64,000 nucleotides of DNA from Linnemannia schmuckeri (Eukaryota > Mortierellomycota > Mortierellomycetes > Mortierellales > Mortierellaceae), in the NCBI GenBank assembly GCA_029449235.1, contig JANATG010000002.1:3720001-3784000 (forward strand), given 5' to 3'. Both the position numbers and the translations under genes were made by a program. Shown here in pieces: positions 10,232 through 20,470 of this stretch. Below the pieces are notes generated by a model, which saw only the letters and a list, made by a program, of their open reading frames with translations, did not search any database and was not told where the DNA came from. Numbering within the stretch: the first letter of the stretch is position 1; each line of letters begins with the position of its first letter.

Positions 10232-12454
10232 ATGGATTCCTCCTCAGGTAATAATCACGACTGACAGTCAGAGCCACTCTTCATCAACACCCAATAGCAC
10301 TTGCCATCGGCCTTCTTTGATCGCTTCCTGGCAGTGATGCCTCAAAGATCTCTCTCTTTTGTCACACACTCTCTCAAACACTGCCTGTCCCTTAGCCATG
10401 AACGGACCATCAGGTTCTACTTTTGCGACGCAGTCCACCGCTGAATGTCCGCACATCCCTCCTTTGTCTCCCCCTCTCATACCCATCTTGCGAGTCAGCT
10501 GTTTCCCTCATTGTCGTACCTTAATACATCATCGTGCCTTTGGGGAGTTGCTATCTTTTTTTGACTCACAGTGGCCACCTGGAGATCAACTTTCTTTTTC
10601 TTTTTCTTTTTTTGTTGGGGTCTGGCTGGTTGGCAAGCTGCCTTTTTTTATTTTGCTTTTCTTTTTCTGCCTTGATGGCTTCGCAGCCGACCTTTTGTTT
10701 GTTTACTTGAAATGAAGAATTGAACAAAGACGACTAACCATATGACAATCTCTCTCTGTTTTTGAATTGTAGCCAACGTTGATATTAAGAAGAAGCAGCA
10801 GCAGGAAGCTCCTACTCCTCAGAACACCCCCATCTTCTCTGCCCCTATCAGCCGCCCCACTGCCACTGTTGAGGACGATATGGAGACCATCCAGACCCCT
10901 GGTAAGTCATGTCGTCACACACAGGAACAAATTTGTTGTTTTCATTTGCCAGCATCCATCTAGGCATGTGTGATACTTTTCAGGGGACTTCCATTACAAA
11001 GACTGAATGATGATGGTCCCGCTTTCAGTACCAGGAGAAGGATATGGTGGCGATCGCAGCCCAAGATGGATACACGACAACCCCCCAACAAAAAAGGAAT
11101 TATTTCCTTTTGCTTCTTAAACAGTCTATTCTTGTCATCCCAACAAGGACAATAATAGTTGACTCTCCCCTGTCCTCTCTTTTTCACTTTTGCTATGCTC
11201 ATTGATTAACTAGGCACCTCTTTGTTGGGTAACAACGCTCAGCTCATGTCGATGTTGCAGGGCCGTCTCGGTAACTTGGTCGGTGCCCCCTCCAACTACC
11301 TCTCGACCTTGGGTCCCGATGTCCGTCGCCGTGTCAAGGGCTTGAAGTCCCTCCAGAATAAGCACTCTGTCTTGGAGGCTGACTTCCAGAAGGAGATCCT
11401 TGCTTTGGAGAAGAAGTACCTTGCTCTCTACACTCCCCTGTACGAGAAGCGTGCTGAGTTCATCAGCGGCAAGACCGAGCCCACCGAGGCCGAGGTGGAG
11501 GATGGCGTCAGCGAGGACGAGGAAGAGGAGGATGAGGATGACGATGACGAAGGCAAGGACGTCGAGAAGGTCGAAGGTATATACATACATGCATACATAC
11601 ACAATCATCAGGATGTCCTATCAAAATTTTTGCAAGGAAACCTACCCAGAAGAAAAAGGACATGTCCTCCTGCATTCCTACAACAATCCATTGGCAATTG
11701 AGGAGTGCTCAACTGAATCCTTTCGCTCACACTCTATTCTATTCTCTCTTGTTTCACCATAATGATAGGTATTCCTGAGTTTTGGCTCACTGCTTTGAAG
11801 TCGCACCCCCACTTTGCCGACATCATTACCGAGAAGGATGAGGAGGCTCTGAAGCACTTGGTCGACATCCGCATGTCCTACTTTGAGAAGCCTGGCTTCC
11901 GCCTCGACTTCGAATTCTCGCCCAACGAGTTCTTTACCAACACCATCTTGACAAAGACCTACTTCTACCAGGATGAGCCCGGATATGGCGGTGACTTTGT
12001 TTACGACCACGCCGAGGGCACCAAGATTGACTGGAAGGAGGGCAAGGACATGTCAGTTACCATCGAGACCAAGAAGCAGCGCCACAAAGGAACCAACAAG
12101 ACCCGTGTGGTCAAAAAGACCGTCCCTGCCGAGACTTTCTTCTCCTTCTTCACTCCCCCAGTCGCCCCCGAGGATGAGGATGATGAGGAGGAGATGGACG
12201 AGGACTTGGACGAGAAGCTCGAGGCTGACTACGGTTTGGGTGAGGAGCTCAAGGACTCTATCATCCCCCGTGCTGTCGATTGGTTCACTGGCAAGGCTCT
12301 CCAATACCAGGACCAGGGCGACCAGTACGATGATGATTTCGAGTACGACGATGAGGAGGGCAGCGACGACGATGATGAGGATGATGATGATGAGGATGAC
12401 GACAACGAGTTGCCCGCCAAGGACGAGAAGGCACCCGAATGCAAACAGCAATAG
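10232..12454 (+). CDS. NAP1: Nucleosome assembly protein 1 family histone chaperone
   Basis: Binds H2A-H2B and H3-H4, shuttles histones and helps assemble nucleosomes. Exons 10232-10247, 10773-10901, 11214-11576, 11769-12454 give 397 residues (yeast Nap1 is 417). The first exon holds only 16 nt and is followed by a 525 bp intron. Family features: the long dimerisation helix with ALEKKYLALYTPLYEKRAEFI, then GIPEFWLTALKSHP created by splicing, then LTKTYFY and the conserved WKEGKDMSV region. Acidic stretches lie before the third intron (EDEEEEDEDDDDE) and at the C-terminus, as expected for histone contact. An AATAAA signal is at 12633-12638. It faces CenH3 across a 309 bp shared promoter. The identification is firm. 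Confidence 0.96.
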
Positions 12455-12850
12455 AAGAATGCCTGACCATTGCCGCGCATCGTTGTTCTTTTTCTTTATC
12501 CATTTCATTACAATCATATCAACCCTACCATTCCACTTATTTTGCATGTTCTACCCTATCTTTTCATTCCCCTTTCAATTTCATTCCCCATCCATTTTCA
12601 TTTTGTGATCCCCTCTATTATCCCACAACCATAATAAAAACGAAGTCAACGATCTTCAAAAAAAAAAAAAAAAAAAAAAAACATTTTTCTTCTAGAACCA
12701 GTCGATAATGAAATGATGAATGCACTCCTTCGTTTGTTTTTATGTTCGAATGGATCATCTACACTAGGCATAAAGGAGGCTTTTTTTGGTGTTGAGATCA
12801 AATGTATAGTGAGTGTGGTGGGGTGAATGGAGCGGTTGGAAAATAGAAAT
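12455..12850. other. Convergent 3' region of NAP1 and the SR protein gene
   Basis: 396 bp tail-to-tail spacer, pyrimidine-rich on the plus strand after the NAP1 stop. It contains the NAP1 poly(A) signal and a run of 24 A at 12658-12681. No gene is seen. Confidence 0.6.
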
Positions 12851-15017
12851 TTAGTCCTGGCGGGGAGAGCGGGAGCGAGAGCGCGAGCGGCCACGGTCCT
12901 CATCGCCACGGCGGGGCTCGTCACGGCCGCCACGGTCCTCACGATGAGGCTCGTCACGCTCGTCACGTCCACCACGGTCATCGCGGCGGTCGTCACGGCG
13001 GTCATCACGACGGTCATCACGACGGTCGTCACGGTAGTCACGACGGGGAGAGCGGTCACGGCGGTCATAGTCGCGACGATCGTAACGATCGCGGTCATAA
13101 TCGCGGCGAGGAGAGCGGGAGCGAGAGCGGGAACGACGGCGAGGAGAGCGAGATCTGAAAATGTGTCGATCAATAAGGAATGTAATATTTGATTAGGTTG
13201 ATATTCTCACCGGTGAAAGGCGTAGAACAAACATCCTCAGAAGATCAATCATCAGAGAAAGGCTGGATGTGAGGACAGGGGACTGCGGGTTGCTGAGAAA
13301 GATTGGAAGCTTTGATACACACACGCGCACACACATATTTTGCTAGTGTCAACTCCAGTTTTGTTTTGCTTTCCACATACAAAGGACATGACGGCCAAGC
13401 TTGGCTGCACGGCTCGGTGAATTAAGCAAAGTGGAAGAAAGGATGTTGACACCCTTCGAGTTCGTCGCCGAGGAATAACGGAAAAAAAAGGTCTCTGGCA
13501 ACACATCCTGCATGCACGATGGTCTTTTTAGTCAGGTTGAAAGTCAGAGCGGAATGGCGTCTGCATTCTGCGGATCCGGATAGTGATATACTGGAGTCCA
13601 TAATGGCGGAAAATGGTGAGGAGGCTGGTCGTCTTAGATCATGATCCGGGAGAGGGGGAGCAGAAGTGAAAGGAAAGCGGCTACTCTTCAGGCATCGAAC
13701 TGAGATCTGGTGGTATGCAATCGTCCTGGTTCAGTCTGAGCCACAAGGTCGGGATCATGGGTGCTCATGTCGGCAGAAAGGGTTGTCGGAAGTTACCGAG
13801 GCGGGTAAGATCCATGCTGAGAGTCCTTGTCCTTGCCACACGTCGTTATCGGAAATCCAAGAAATACTCGCACTCTTATATTGATCCCCCACTTATCACG
13901 GATCCTTTTCCTCACAGAAAGCCGGATCGTCCAAACGCACGGCTGCTTGAAATTAAAGAAAGCCGGAATGACCCAGGAATATGGCACGTAGAAGGGGGAA
14001 AGAAATAAAGAACTGGAACCCCTATGCGGCACTGGTTGATTGTGTTGTCTGGGAACCTCTTTCACGCCGCGCATGCACTGGCAGCGCAATAGTCGAATTT
14101 ATGTCGCCAGTCTTCTGATGGATTCGGGTACTCCTCTTGACCGAGCATGGACAGGAAAACATCGATCGGCGGTTGACAATACCTTCTACGCTCGCGGTCG
14201 CGTCCGCCTCCACGGCAATCTCTAGCCCAGTGTCCTAATATCAGAAATGAAATTGATGATATGAAAGTCAATAAATCGTCCTGAATGATCCTGATTAACA
14301 AGGTGCCTGAGATATTCAAGCTCTTCAGTTCATTATCCTGGATGGCCTTGAGGATTACCCTCCTTTCCGCACTATTGAGAAGACGAGAACAAAAAATACA
14401 GGGGTGAGTAAAAGGCGGTTATGTAAGCGCTCATCCAATTGTAATTTGACGATTGTAGTTGAGTATGGTATGTTGGATCATACCTTGAAGCACTCGTTGT
14501 CACCAGCGCGACGACCGTTGTTCTTGGCGAACTCGACGACAATAGGGTTTCCATTCACAACAGTTCCGTTGAGCTTATGGACAGCCTCGTCAGCATCACG
14601 AGGATCCTAAATAGTGACCAAAGTGTGCAATAAGTGGAAGGTTTAAAGTCAGAAAGCCGTTGAGTGAGGGAGGGGTCAAACGACTAGCGGTCATTGTTTT
14701 GAATTGCAACTTGAACTGTGCAGTCGACAGGTCAACATACCTCGTACTCGACGAAGCCATAACCAGAGTTGGTTCCTAGTTGGTTTAAAAACAGGTAGTT
14801 GTATGTTAAAACAGACCATTGGAAAGTAAGGTTGTGTGGACAATAGACTGCGAGCTCGATGAAGTGAGTTGTTGTGAATATGTGTCATAAGAAAGTGCGA
14901 GAAACAAGGAGTACCTCGCTTGATGTCGAGACGAGTAACTCTGCCGTACTTGGCAAAGAGATCCTCGAGATCTCTCGAGCGGGTGTCAGCAGTAAGACGG
15001 CCAAGGAAAAGAGCCAT
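12851..15017 (-). CDS. SR splicing factor: RRM, zinc knuckle and RS domain
   Basis: Pre-mRNA splicing regulator resembling SRSF7/9G8 and plant RSZ proteins. Exons 15017-14915, 14775-14741, 14606-14484, 14371-14359, 14234-14183 and 13154-12851 give 209 residues. The RRM (1-75) has RNP2 LFLGRL and RNP1 GYGFVEYE, the latter restored by splicing. The zinc knuckle is C85-X2-C88-X4-H93-X4-C98 and is built from three exons, the middle one a 13 nt microexon. From about 104 on comes the RS domain, with RSRSPRR blocks at both ends around RDD repeats. Intron 5 is 1028 bp, by far the longest here in a conserved gene. Reading on into it reaches a stop after about 33 codons, which would remove the RS domain, as in self-regulated SR genes. 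It is head-to-head with ARPC4 (286 bp). The family is certain; one-to-one orthology is not. Confidence 0.93.
13155..14182 (-). other. Long (1028 bp) intron of the SR protein gene
   Basis: Donor GTATTG after the zinc-knuckle exon, acceptor TTTCAG before the RS exon. Open frames inside lack recognisable motifs on either strand. Length and position fit the regulatory introns of many SR genes. A cryptic exon is possible but I could not define one. Confidence 0.6.
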
Positions 15018-15303
15018 GGTTGTTGAATAAAGTGTATGATGGAGGTGAAGGCAAAAGAGGGGAGAGAAGGGCCGTAAGTTAAAGCGCACCTGAACTCTCA
15101 AATGTGTTTGGTTCATGCAAAGCCACAAACCTGGAATGAAGGAATGGAAATAGTCATGTGATTCGTGACGTGATGTTCTCTTCTGTGGAGAGGCGAGCCA
15201 ACCGCCCTGGACTGAGAGTAGTCGTTCCTGTCTTTTCAACTTCTACTTCGTTTTCTTTGCATCAACTCAAACCTCATTCACACCTCACTCTCCTTTCATC
15301 GCC
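15018..15303. promoter_or_regulatory. Bidirectional promoter of SR protein and ARPC4
   Basis: 286 bp separate the two divergent start codons. No specific factor site is claimed; the role follows from the arrangement. Confidence 0.5.
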
Positions 15304-16454
15304 ATGGTAATGGACGGCGCTCATGCTATACCTGCCTCCTCAAGAGGACACGCCCACCTCCTCAACACACATCTCAGTAGAAACACGATGAAGTATATAT
15401 CAACCAACCGCAGCAAGGACTAACATCTGCCTTCGTCCTTTTCCTCTTTACCGCATTCGTGCGCCTTTTTTCTCCATCCAAACCAGTCCAACACTCTCCG
15501 CCCATACCTCAATGCGGTTCGCCAGACACTCACCGCCGCTATGTGTTTGGAGAACTTTTCTTCTCAAGTTGCAGAACGTCACAACAAGCCCGAGGTTGAG
15601 GTCAGGTACGCACATTTCAACACACGCACTCGGCCGCAACGACGACACTTTTCTGAATACTTATTTTTGGAATTTGGCCGAGGTTGCATCAATTCAATTT
15701 ACGCGCCATATTCACGTTCAAGATTCAATTGAGATACAACCATCACCCTTATCTCTTATTTGCTATCACAAACTAACTCTCCTTTCTACTCTGCCAATGG
15801 TAGAGCATCCAAGGAAGTTCTTCTCAACCCTGTGGTCATCAGCCGTAACGATAAGGAGCGTGTCTTGATCGAGACCTCAGTCAACTCGTTGCGCGTCAGC
15901 ATTGCCATTAAGCAAGCAGATGAGATTGAGAGGATTCTGGCCCACAAGTTTACGCGTTTCTTGACCCAGCGCGCAGAGAGCTTTGTCATCCTTCGCAGAA
16001 AGCCAATAGAGGTACCGCCATTTGTCATTTGATATCGTACAACGATCACATATTGTATGAGATCCAGTTGATTGACTCCTCTCTTCCCTTCTTGGCTTTT
16101 CAACACGCACGACCGACATGTCACACAACAGGGGTACGACATTTCGTTTCTGATCACCAACGCACACACGGAACAAATGTATAAGCACAAATTGGTCGAC
16201 TTTATCATTCAGTTCATGGAGGAGGTTGACAAGGAGATCAGTGAGATGAAGCTCAGTCTCAACGCTCGTGCCCGTATCGTCTCGGAATCATACCTGTCCC
16301 AGGTACGACTTTTATCCCTAACCCTTTACTTGTTATTATTTTCCAAGATCATGTCTGCCGTACCAAAAACCAGAGAGCAATATGTCGATATTTATGTGGG
16401 AACTAAACGTCACCTTCATTTTTGTGTCGCTTTTCTGTCCAACAGTTCAATTAG
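15304..16454 (+). CDS. ARPC4: Arp2/3 complex subunit 4 (ARPC4, p20-Arc)
   Basis: Structural core subunit of the Arp2/3 actin-nucleating complex. Exons 15304-15306, 15487-15605, 15804-16011, 16132-16302, 16446-16454 give 169 residues; human ARPC4 has 168. The first coding exon is the ATG alone, followed at once by GTAATG, and the second begins SNTLRPYLNAVRQTL, as expected after Met. Conserved stretches: CLENFSSQVAERHNKPEVEVR, VSIAIKQADEIE and GYDISFLITNAHTEQMYKHK. The last exon encodes only Phe-Asn and the stop, and homologs also end in NF. Every junction keeps frame. Convergent with the broken esterase. Confidence 0.97.
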
Positions 16455-16806
16455 AGCTCATTTCTGAGAGACAACAGCCTTGCAGGAGAATAAGGTCACA
16501 CGAATTGGCAGCAAAGAAAACTACGAGATTTTTTTTTTCCTGTCAGATACAACCAACTCAACAACAACAGGAGTAATATTACAGATATACCGTGGCTGGA
16601 TTAAAAGCAACTTTGCAAAGCATCTTTATGGGGAGTGTCACTCGGACGGAAATATTCGATTATGGATGCGTGAGGGCAAGGGTGACAGAGCAGCATTAGG
16701 TCTTTGTCTTGTAATTATTCAATCTTTTTATGAAATCGTGAAATGCAAAAGGTTGTTGAGAAGGAGGAGATATAGAATCGAGGCTCTACCCCTTTTTGTG
16801 TTAGCT
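16455..16806. other. Convergent spacer of ARPC4 and esterase pseudogene
   Basis: 352 bp. One open frame crosses it on the plus strand but it has no family motif and runs antisense to the esterase. No gene is assigned. Confidence 0.5.
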
Positions 16807-19037
16807 TTACACGTAAAGCTGGAAATCATACTTCAGGGCCTGATCCATAAAGTCACAGAATTGAGGACGAAGACCACCGGTGGAGATGGTGGGCTTGAGA
16901 TCAAACATGTAGGTGCTCTGCCTAGTAGCATCATACAAAGCCCAAGCAGGGTATTCATTGGAAGTGTTGGGGTTACCGCCAGTGACACCAAAGGCAATCC
17001 AGCGGTCCATCACCTGTCTGGACAGAGCAGTGTCGCCGCTGGTCCAGGGGTACTTTGCAGGGTTATTCAACACAGCAAGGCTGGCAAAGACAATGCCAAT
17101 GTCGTCACCGTGGCAGACGAGGCCGTGACATATATCTGAGGCAAGGCGCGTGGGGTTGTAGACGCGCTGGAATTGGTAGTGGTAAAGAGGGTAGTGGTAA
17201 AGAGGGTAGTGGTAAAGAGGGTAGTGGTAAAGAGGCGTCTTGACCTGGGAGGCCCAGGCCTTGGTGATGAACTGGGCTGGGCAAACCCAGAGGTAGTCTG
17301 AGACCAGAAGGCCCTCGACGATACGTGTGGCGTCGGGGATGGAGTCGTCGATTGGGTAGAAGTTGTAGGCGGCGGTGATCATGGCGCGTTGGTAGCCCAG
17401 GAAAGCGTCGGCGGTGATTCCAAAGACAATGTCTCTGACGGGTGCGCTTTGGCCCAGGGAAGGCAAGAAGCCATTGCCTTCATTTTTCATGGTTCCGACC
17501 ATGAAGGGGACCTTGACCACACCGCCGTTCTTGCCGGCGATGAGCTTGTCGAATTAGTCGTGGATGAGGATTCCGTCGACGGTGGGTTTGATCAACTCCA
17601 TGAAGAATTCTTCAGGGGCCAAGGCGATAGCCCGGCTGACGACGGCGGTTTGGGCATGGATGATCTCAGTGGTGTTCTTGGAGCGCATGCAGTTGATATC
17701 CTTGTCGGCACAGCCGAGGATTTTCATGATGCCGCCCGAGACGACCTGGGAAGCAGACTTGGCCGTGTTAAAAGGGATGTCGAGGGGTCAGACTCAGCAA
17801 TGGCGGCGCGGAAGAGACCCTTGGTGGCGAGGGGCATCAAGAGCAAGGCACGAATAGAGTGACCGCCTACAGACTCTCCAAAGACCGTGACCTGACGGGT
17901 CACTCCAAAGCTGGCAATGTTGTCCTGGACCCATTTCAAGGCCAGAAGCCGATCGCGGACACCCTGGTTTCCGGGAATGGTCTTGCGGGAGATGCCGGCA
18001 TCGACGCGCTCAAAGAATCCGAAGACGCCGAGACGGTAGTTAATGGTGACGACGACTACCTGGCCGCGGGAGGCCATGTTGGCTCCGTCGAAGGAGGGAT
18101 CGCTTCCTGCTTCGTTGATGAATGGACCGCCATGGATACTGCGCACACACGCAAAAAAATATGAAAAGGAAAAAGAAACCGTTAGCAAAAATTGATTCTC
18201 AGAGGAACAACTTTTAACCTGATGACCGGCATTTTTTTACATCAAAAAATAACGCTGGCAACGTTGTTTTTACTAGAACATAACGGGTAATAGACCGCTC
18301 TTGCCGGCATTCAACTTGGGAGTAAAGACGTCCAAGAACAAGCAGTCATCGCTACCACCAGCAGGCTGGCGGCAGATACCTCCTAGCTTAGTAGCATAGA
18401 CATTATTATTCCAGCGAGTGGGAATAGGAACAGGAGCGGCGAAACGACGCTTGACCGTGAGTGGTTGAGCGTAGCGAATACCGTTGAAGCGGAAACCGTA
18501 CTTGTCACGAAGGCCAGTGAAGCGACCGAGACTGGCCTGGACTGTAACAGTGCTGCCCTTGGTGTTGGTGTTGGAGCAGAGAGCAGGGAGGGAGACATGA
18601 CATGAAGCCTTGTGGCTAATTGAGGTAAGACCCTTAGCGATGGTCAAGACACTGCAAGATGAAGTATCGATACCGCCGTTGACATTGAATTGGGTGGACT
18701 TGGCGGCATGCTTAGCGAAAATCTTTTGGACTGAAGGGAGGGCCTGATCCTGAACGGTATAGAGTTGCTCGCCTAACTTTAGGCAGCCGCGAGCACTGAG
18801 GGCAGCGCTGTGGACATTAGAGAGAAAGATGAAGGAGTACTTGGCTCCGCCAACTTCGAGATCATTCCCGGCGAGGACTTGAACGCTGCTGAGGATTGTG
18901 ATGGGAGGTACTGAGGACCTGGAAAAGGTAGGGTCGGAAGTGGTGGCGTTGGCGGCTTCGGGGGCGATCAGGATCTGGGCGACGACAGACTGCACGGAGG
19001 CAACTGCTAGAATACAGGAAAGGATGAAGGCTTTCAT
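16807..19037 (-). pseudogene. Secreted type-B carboxylesterase, disrupted
   Basis: Alpha/beta hydrolase of the carboxylesterase/cholinesterase family. Exon 1 (19037-18274) begins with a signal peptide (MKAFILSCILAVASVQSVVAQ). A 135 bp intron joins it to exon 2 from 18138, making LPVMFYIHGGPF across the junction. The nucleophile elbow GESVGGHS and NYRLGVFGFF are present. Two lesions follow: near 17788, after AAIAESDP, one base appears lost from a C run, because the homologous reading continues only in the next frame; and that frame then meets a TAA near 17555, between VDGILIHD and FDKLIAGKNGG. The rest (to 16807) reads through but carries four in-frame 15 bp repeats. A TATA-like element is at 19126-19132. 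Recent inactivation is likeliest; the one-base change could be an assembly error, the stop codon less so. Confidence 0.85.
17176..17235. repeat. 15 bp tandem repeat, four perfect copies
   Basis: Unit GTAGTGGTAAAGAGG on the plus strand, copies at 17176, 17191, 17206 and 17221. It lies in the coding frame of the esterase remnant and encodes YHYPL repeats on the minus strand. The multiple of three preserved frame when it expanded. Confidence 0.97.
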
Positions 19038-20470
19038 TAGGAGAGGAATGGAAGGAGGAAGAGGGCATATGAGGTAGAAGGGGATTTGTTAATAAGGAAG
19101 AAGGAATGGACGGGTTAGGCGTTCTTTTTATACCTTGGCTTTGTAAGTGTCAATTGCTGATTCAGGAACCACGTTGGCCTTTGGTTTAGTCCAGCGAGAG
19201 CAAGGAGCGAACGAACACAAGAAAAACCCTCAACCTGTTCTCGACCGCGCGGCTGAGAAAGTTAACAGCGATAGCAAGTGTGGCGATTGAATAAGTATAA
19301 GTAAACAGTTGAATGAAGGCTATGCTAATCTCTGCTTCATGTCCAATCTGATATTTGATTTCAAGCGCAGAAATGAATCCAGCTTTTCTGTCGTTCAACA
19401 GTTGTTGTTATCTCATGAAAAATACGATTTTGCAATAAATCTCCTTCCGCGTCAATTTATTCCTTCTTGCATGGCGTAAGAGGTGTGGGTGTTTTCTGTG
19501 CGACAGTTTCAATTCTCCACATGTCTAAGACATGCAATGACATGCAGCGATGGTCGTTTATTCTCACTCGTGCTACGTATAAATGTACATTTCTTGCGTG
19601 TATCTCGTTATGAACGCGTCGAAGTCTTTCATCAGCACAAGTATCTGTGCCTGTGCATACTTTAAAGCTTCAGTCTGATCACACTAACATGCACATGTGA
19701 AGGCAAAAGACTTACTAACATGTCTCCCAATAGCTCTGGGCTGATATGCCACTACCCAGTTCCCCCCTTGTTTATGCTCTCAAGGTGCCCTCGTTCGTTG
19801 TTTTTCTCATAAACGCCTTTCTGGTTCCCATCTCCGGACCTTGAGCGGCTGATAGAGACATCACACAAGTAAAAAAAAAACGCAGAGTTTTTCTTCTCGT
19901 TCCAAAAATTCCCTGGAGGGTTGTGCTGCTTAATTGGGCTGTAGGCTAGGGGTGGAAAAGGGAAACCTGCTTCAGAGTCCTGGCTCTCAACTTTTTAGCA
20001 TCATCTTCTCCCACCCTCCTCTCTACTCTCTACTCTCCACTCCGGTCTGTTCTGTCATTCTGTAATATTAAACAGGCTGAAGAGTAAGAAAATCCATAGA
20101 AACGGAGTTACAGGCGGTTCAACGCTTCTGCCGCTTTTTTCTTTTTCAAGAAATAAAAAAAAAATCGCGACCTAATTGATATGCAACATGAGCACCGCAG
20201 GTAGACTATTTAATGAAGACGCGCTGTTTCTTTTATGGTCTTTCTCGACGTATGTCGCCTTCTACCCGCTTTGTGGCCATACGTAATAATCTAGGTCTAT
20301 GAGGCGATTAATTCTCGTGTTTTTCGTAGAAAATAAAGAGAGTTGTGGGCAGTAAGTTCTCAAGGATGCTTGCACCCTCGTTCCGCTTTTTGATTCCTCC
20401 CCTCCTCAAATTTCATCACTGGTTCCTGTGTCGCCACCTCATATTTGTAAAAAGGAGGCATATTTTATTC
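19038..20470. other. Intergenic region upstream of the esterase
   Basis: 1.4 kb with no gene I can support. On the minus strand a TATAAAA-like element (19126-19132) lies 89 bp before the esterase start. The remainder is moderately AT-rich and lacks repeats or conserved frames. Confidence 0.5.
19126..19132 (-). promoter_or_regulatory. TATA-like element of the esterase pseudogene
   Basis: Minus-strand TATAAAA about 89 bp upstream of the start codon, a usual distance for a TATA box plus a short leader in fungi. Confidence 0.4.

Noticed and set aside
12053..12547. Minus-strand frame of 164 codons, rich in Ile/Val/Leu
   Set aside because: Antisense shadow of the acidic NAP1 C-terminus.
16480..17139. 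Plus-strand frame of 219 codons between ARPC4 and the esterase
   Set aside because: Mostly antisense to the conserved esterase sequence; no recognisable domain.
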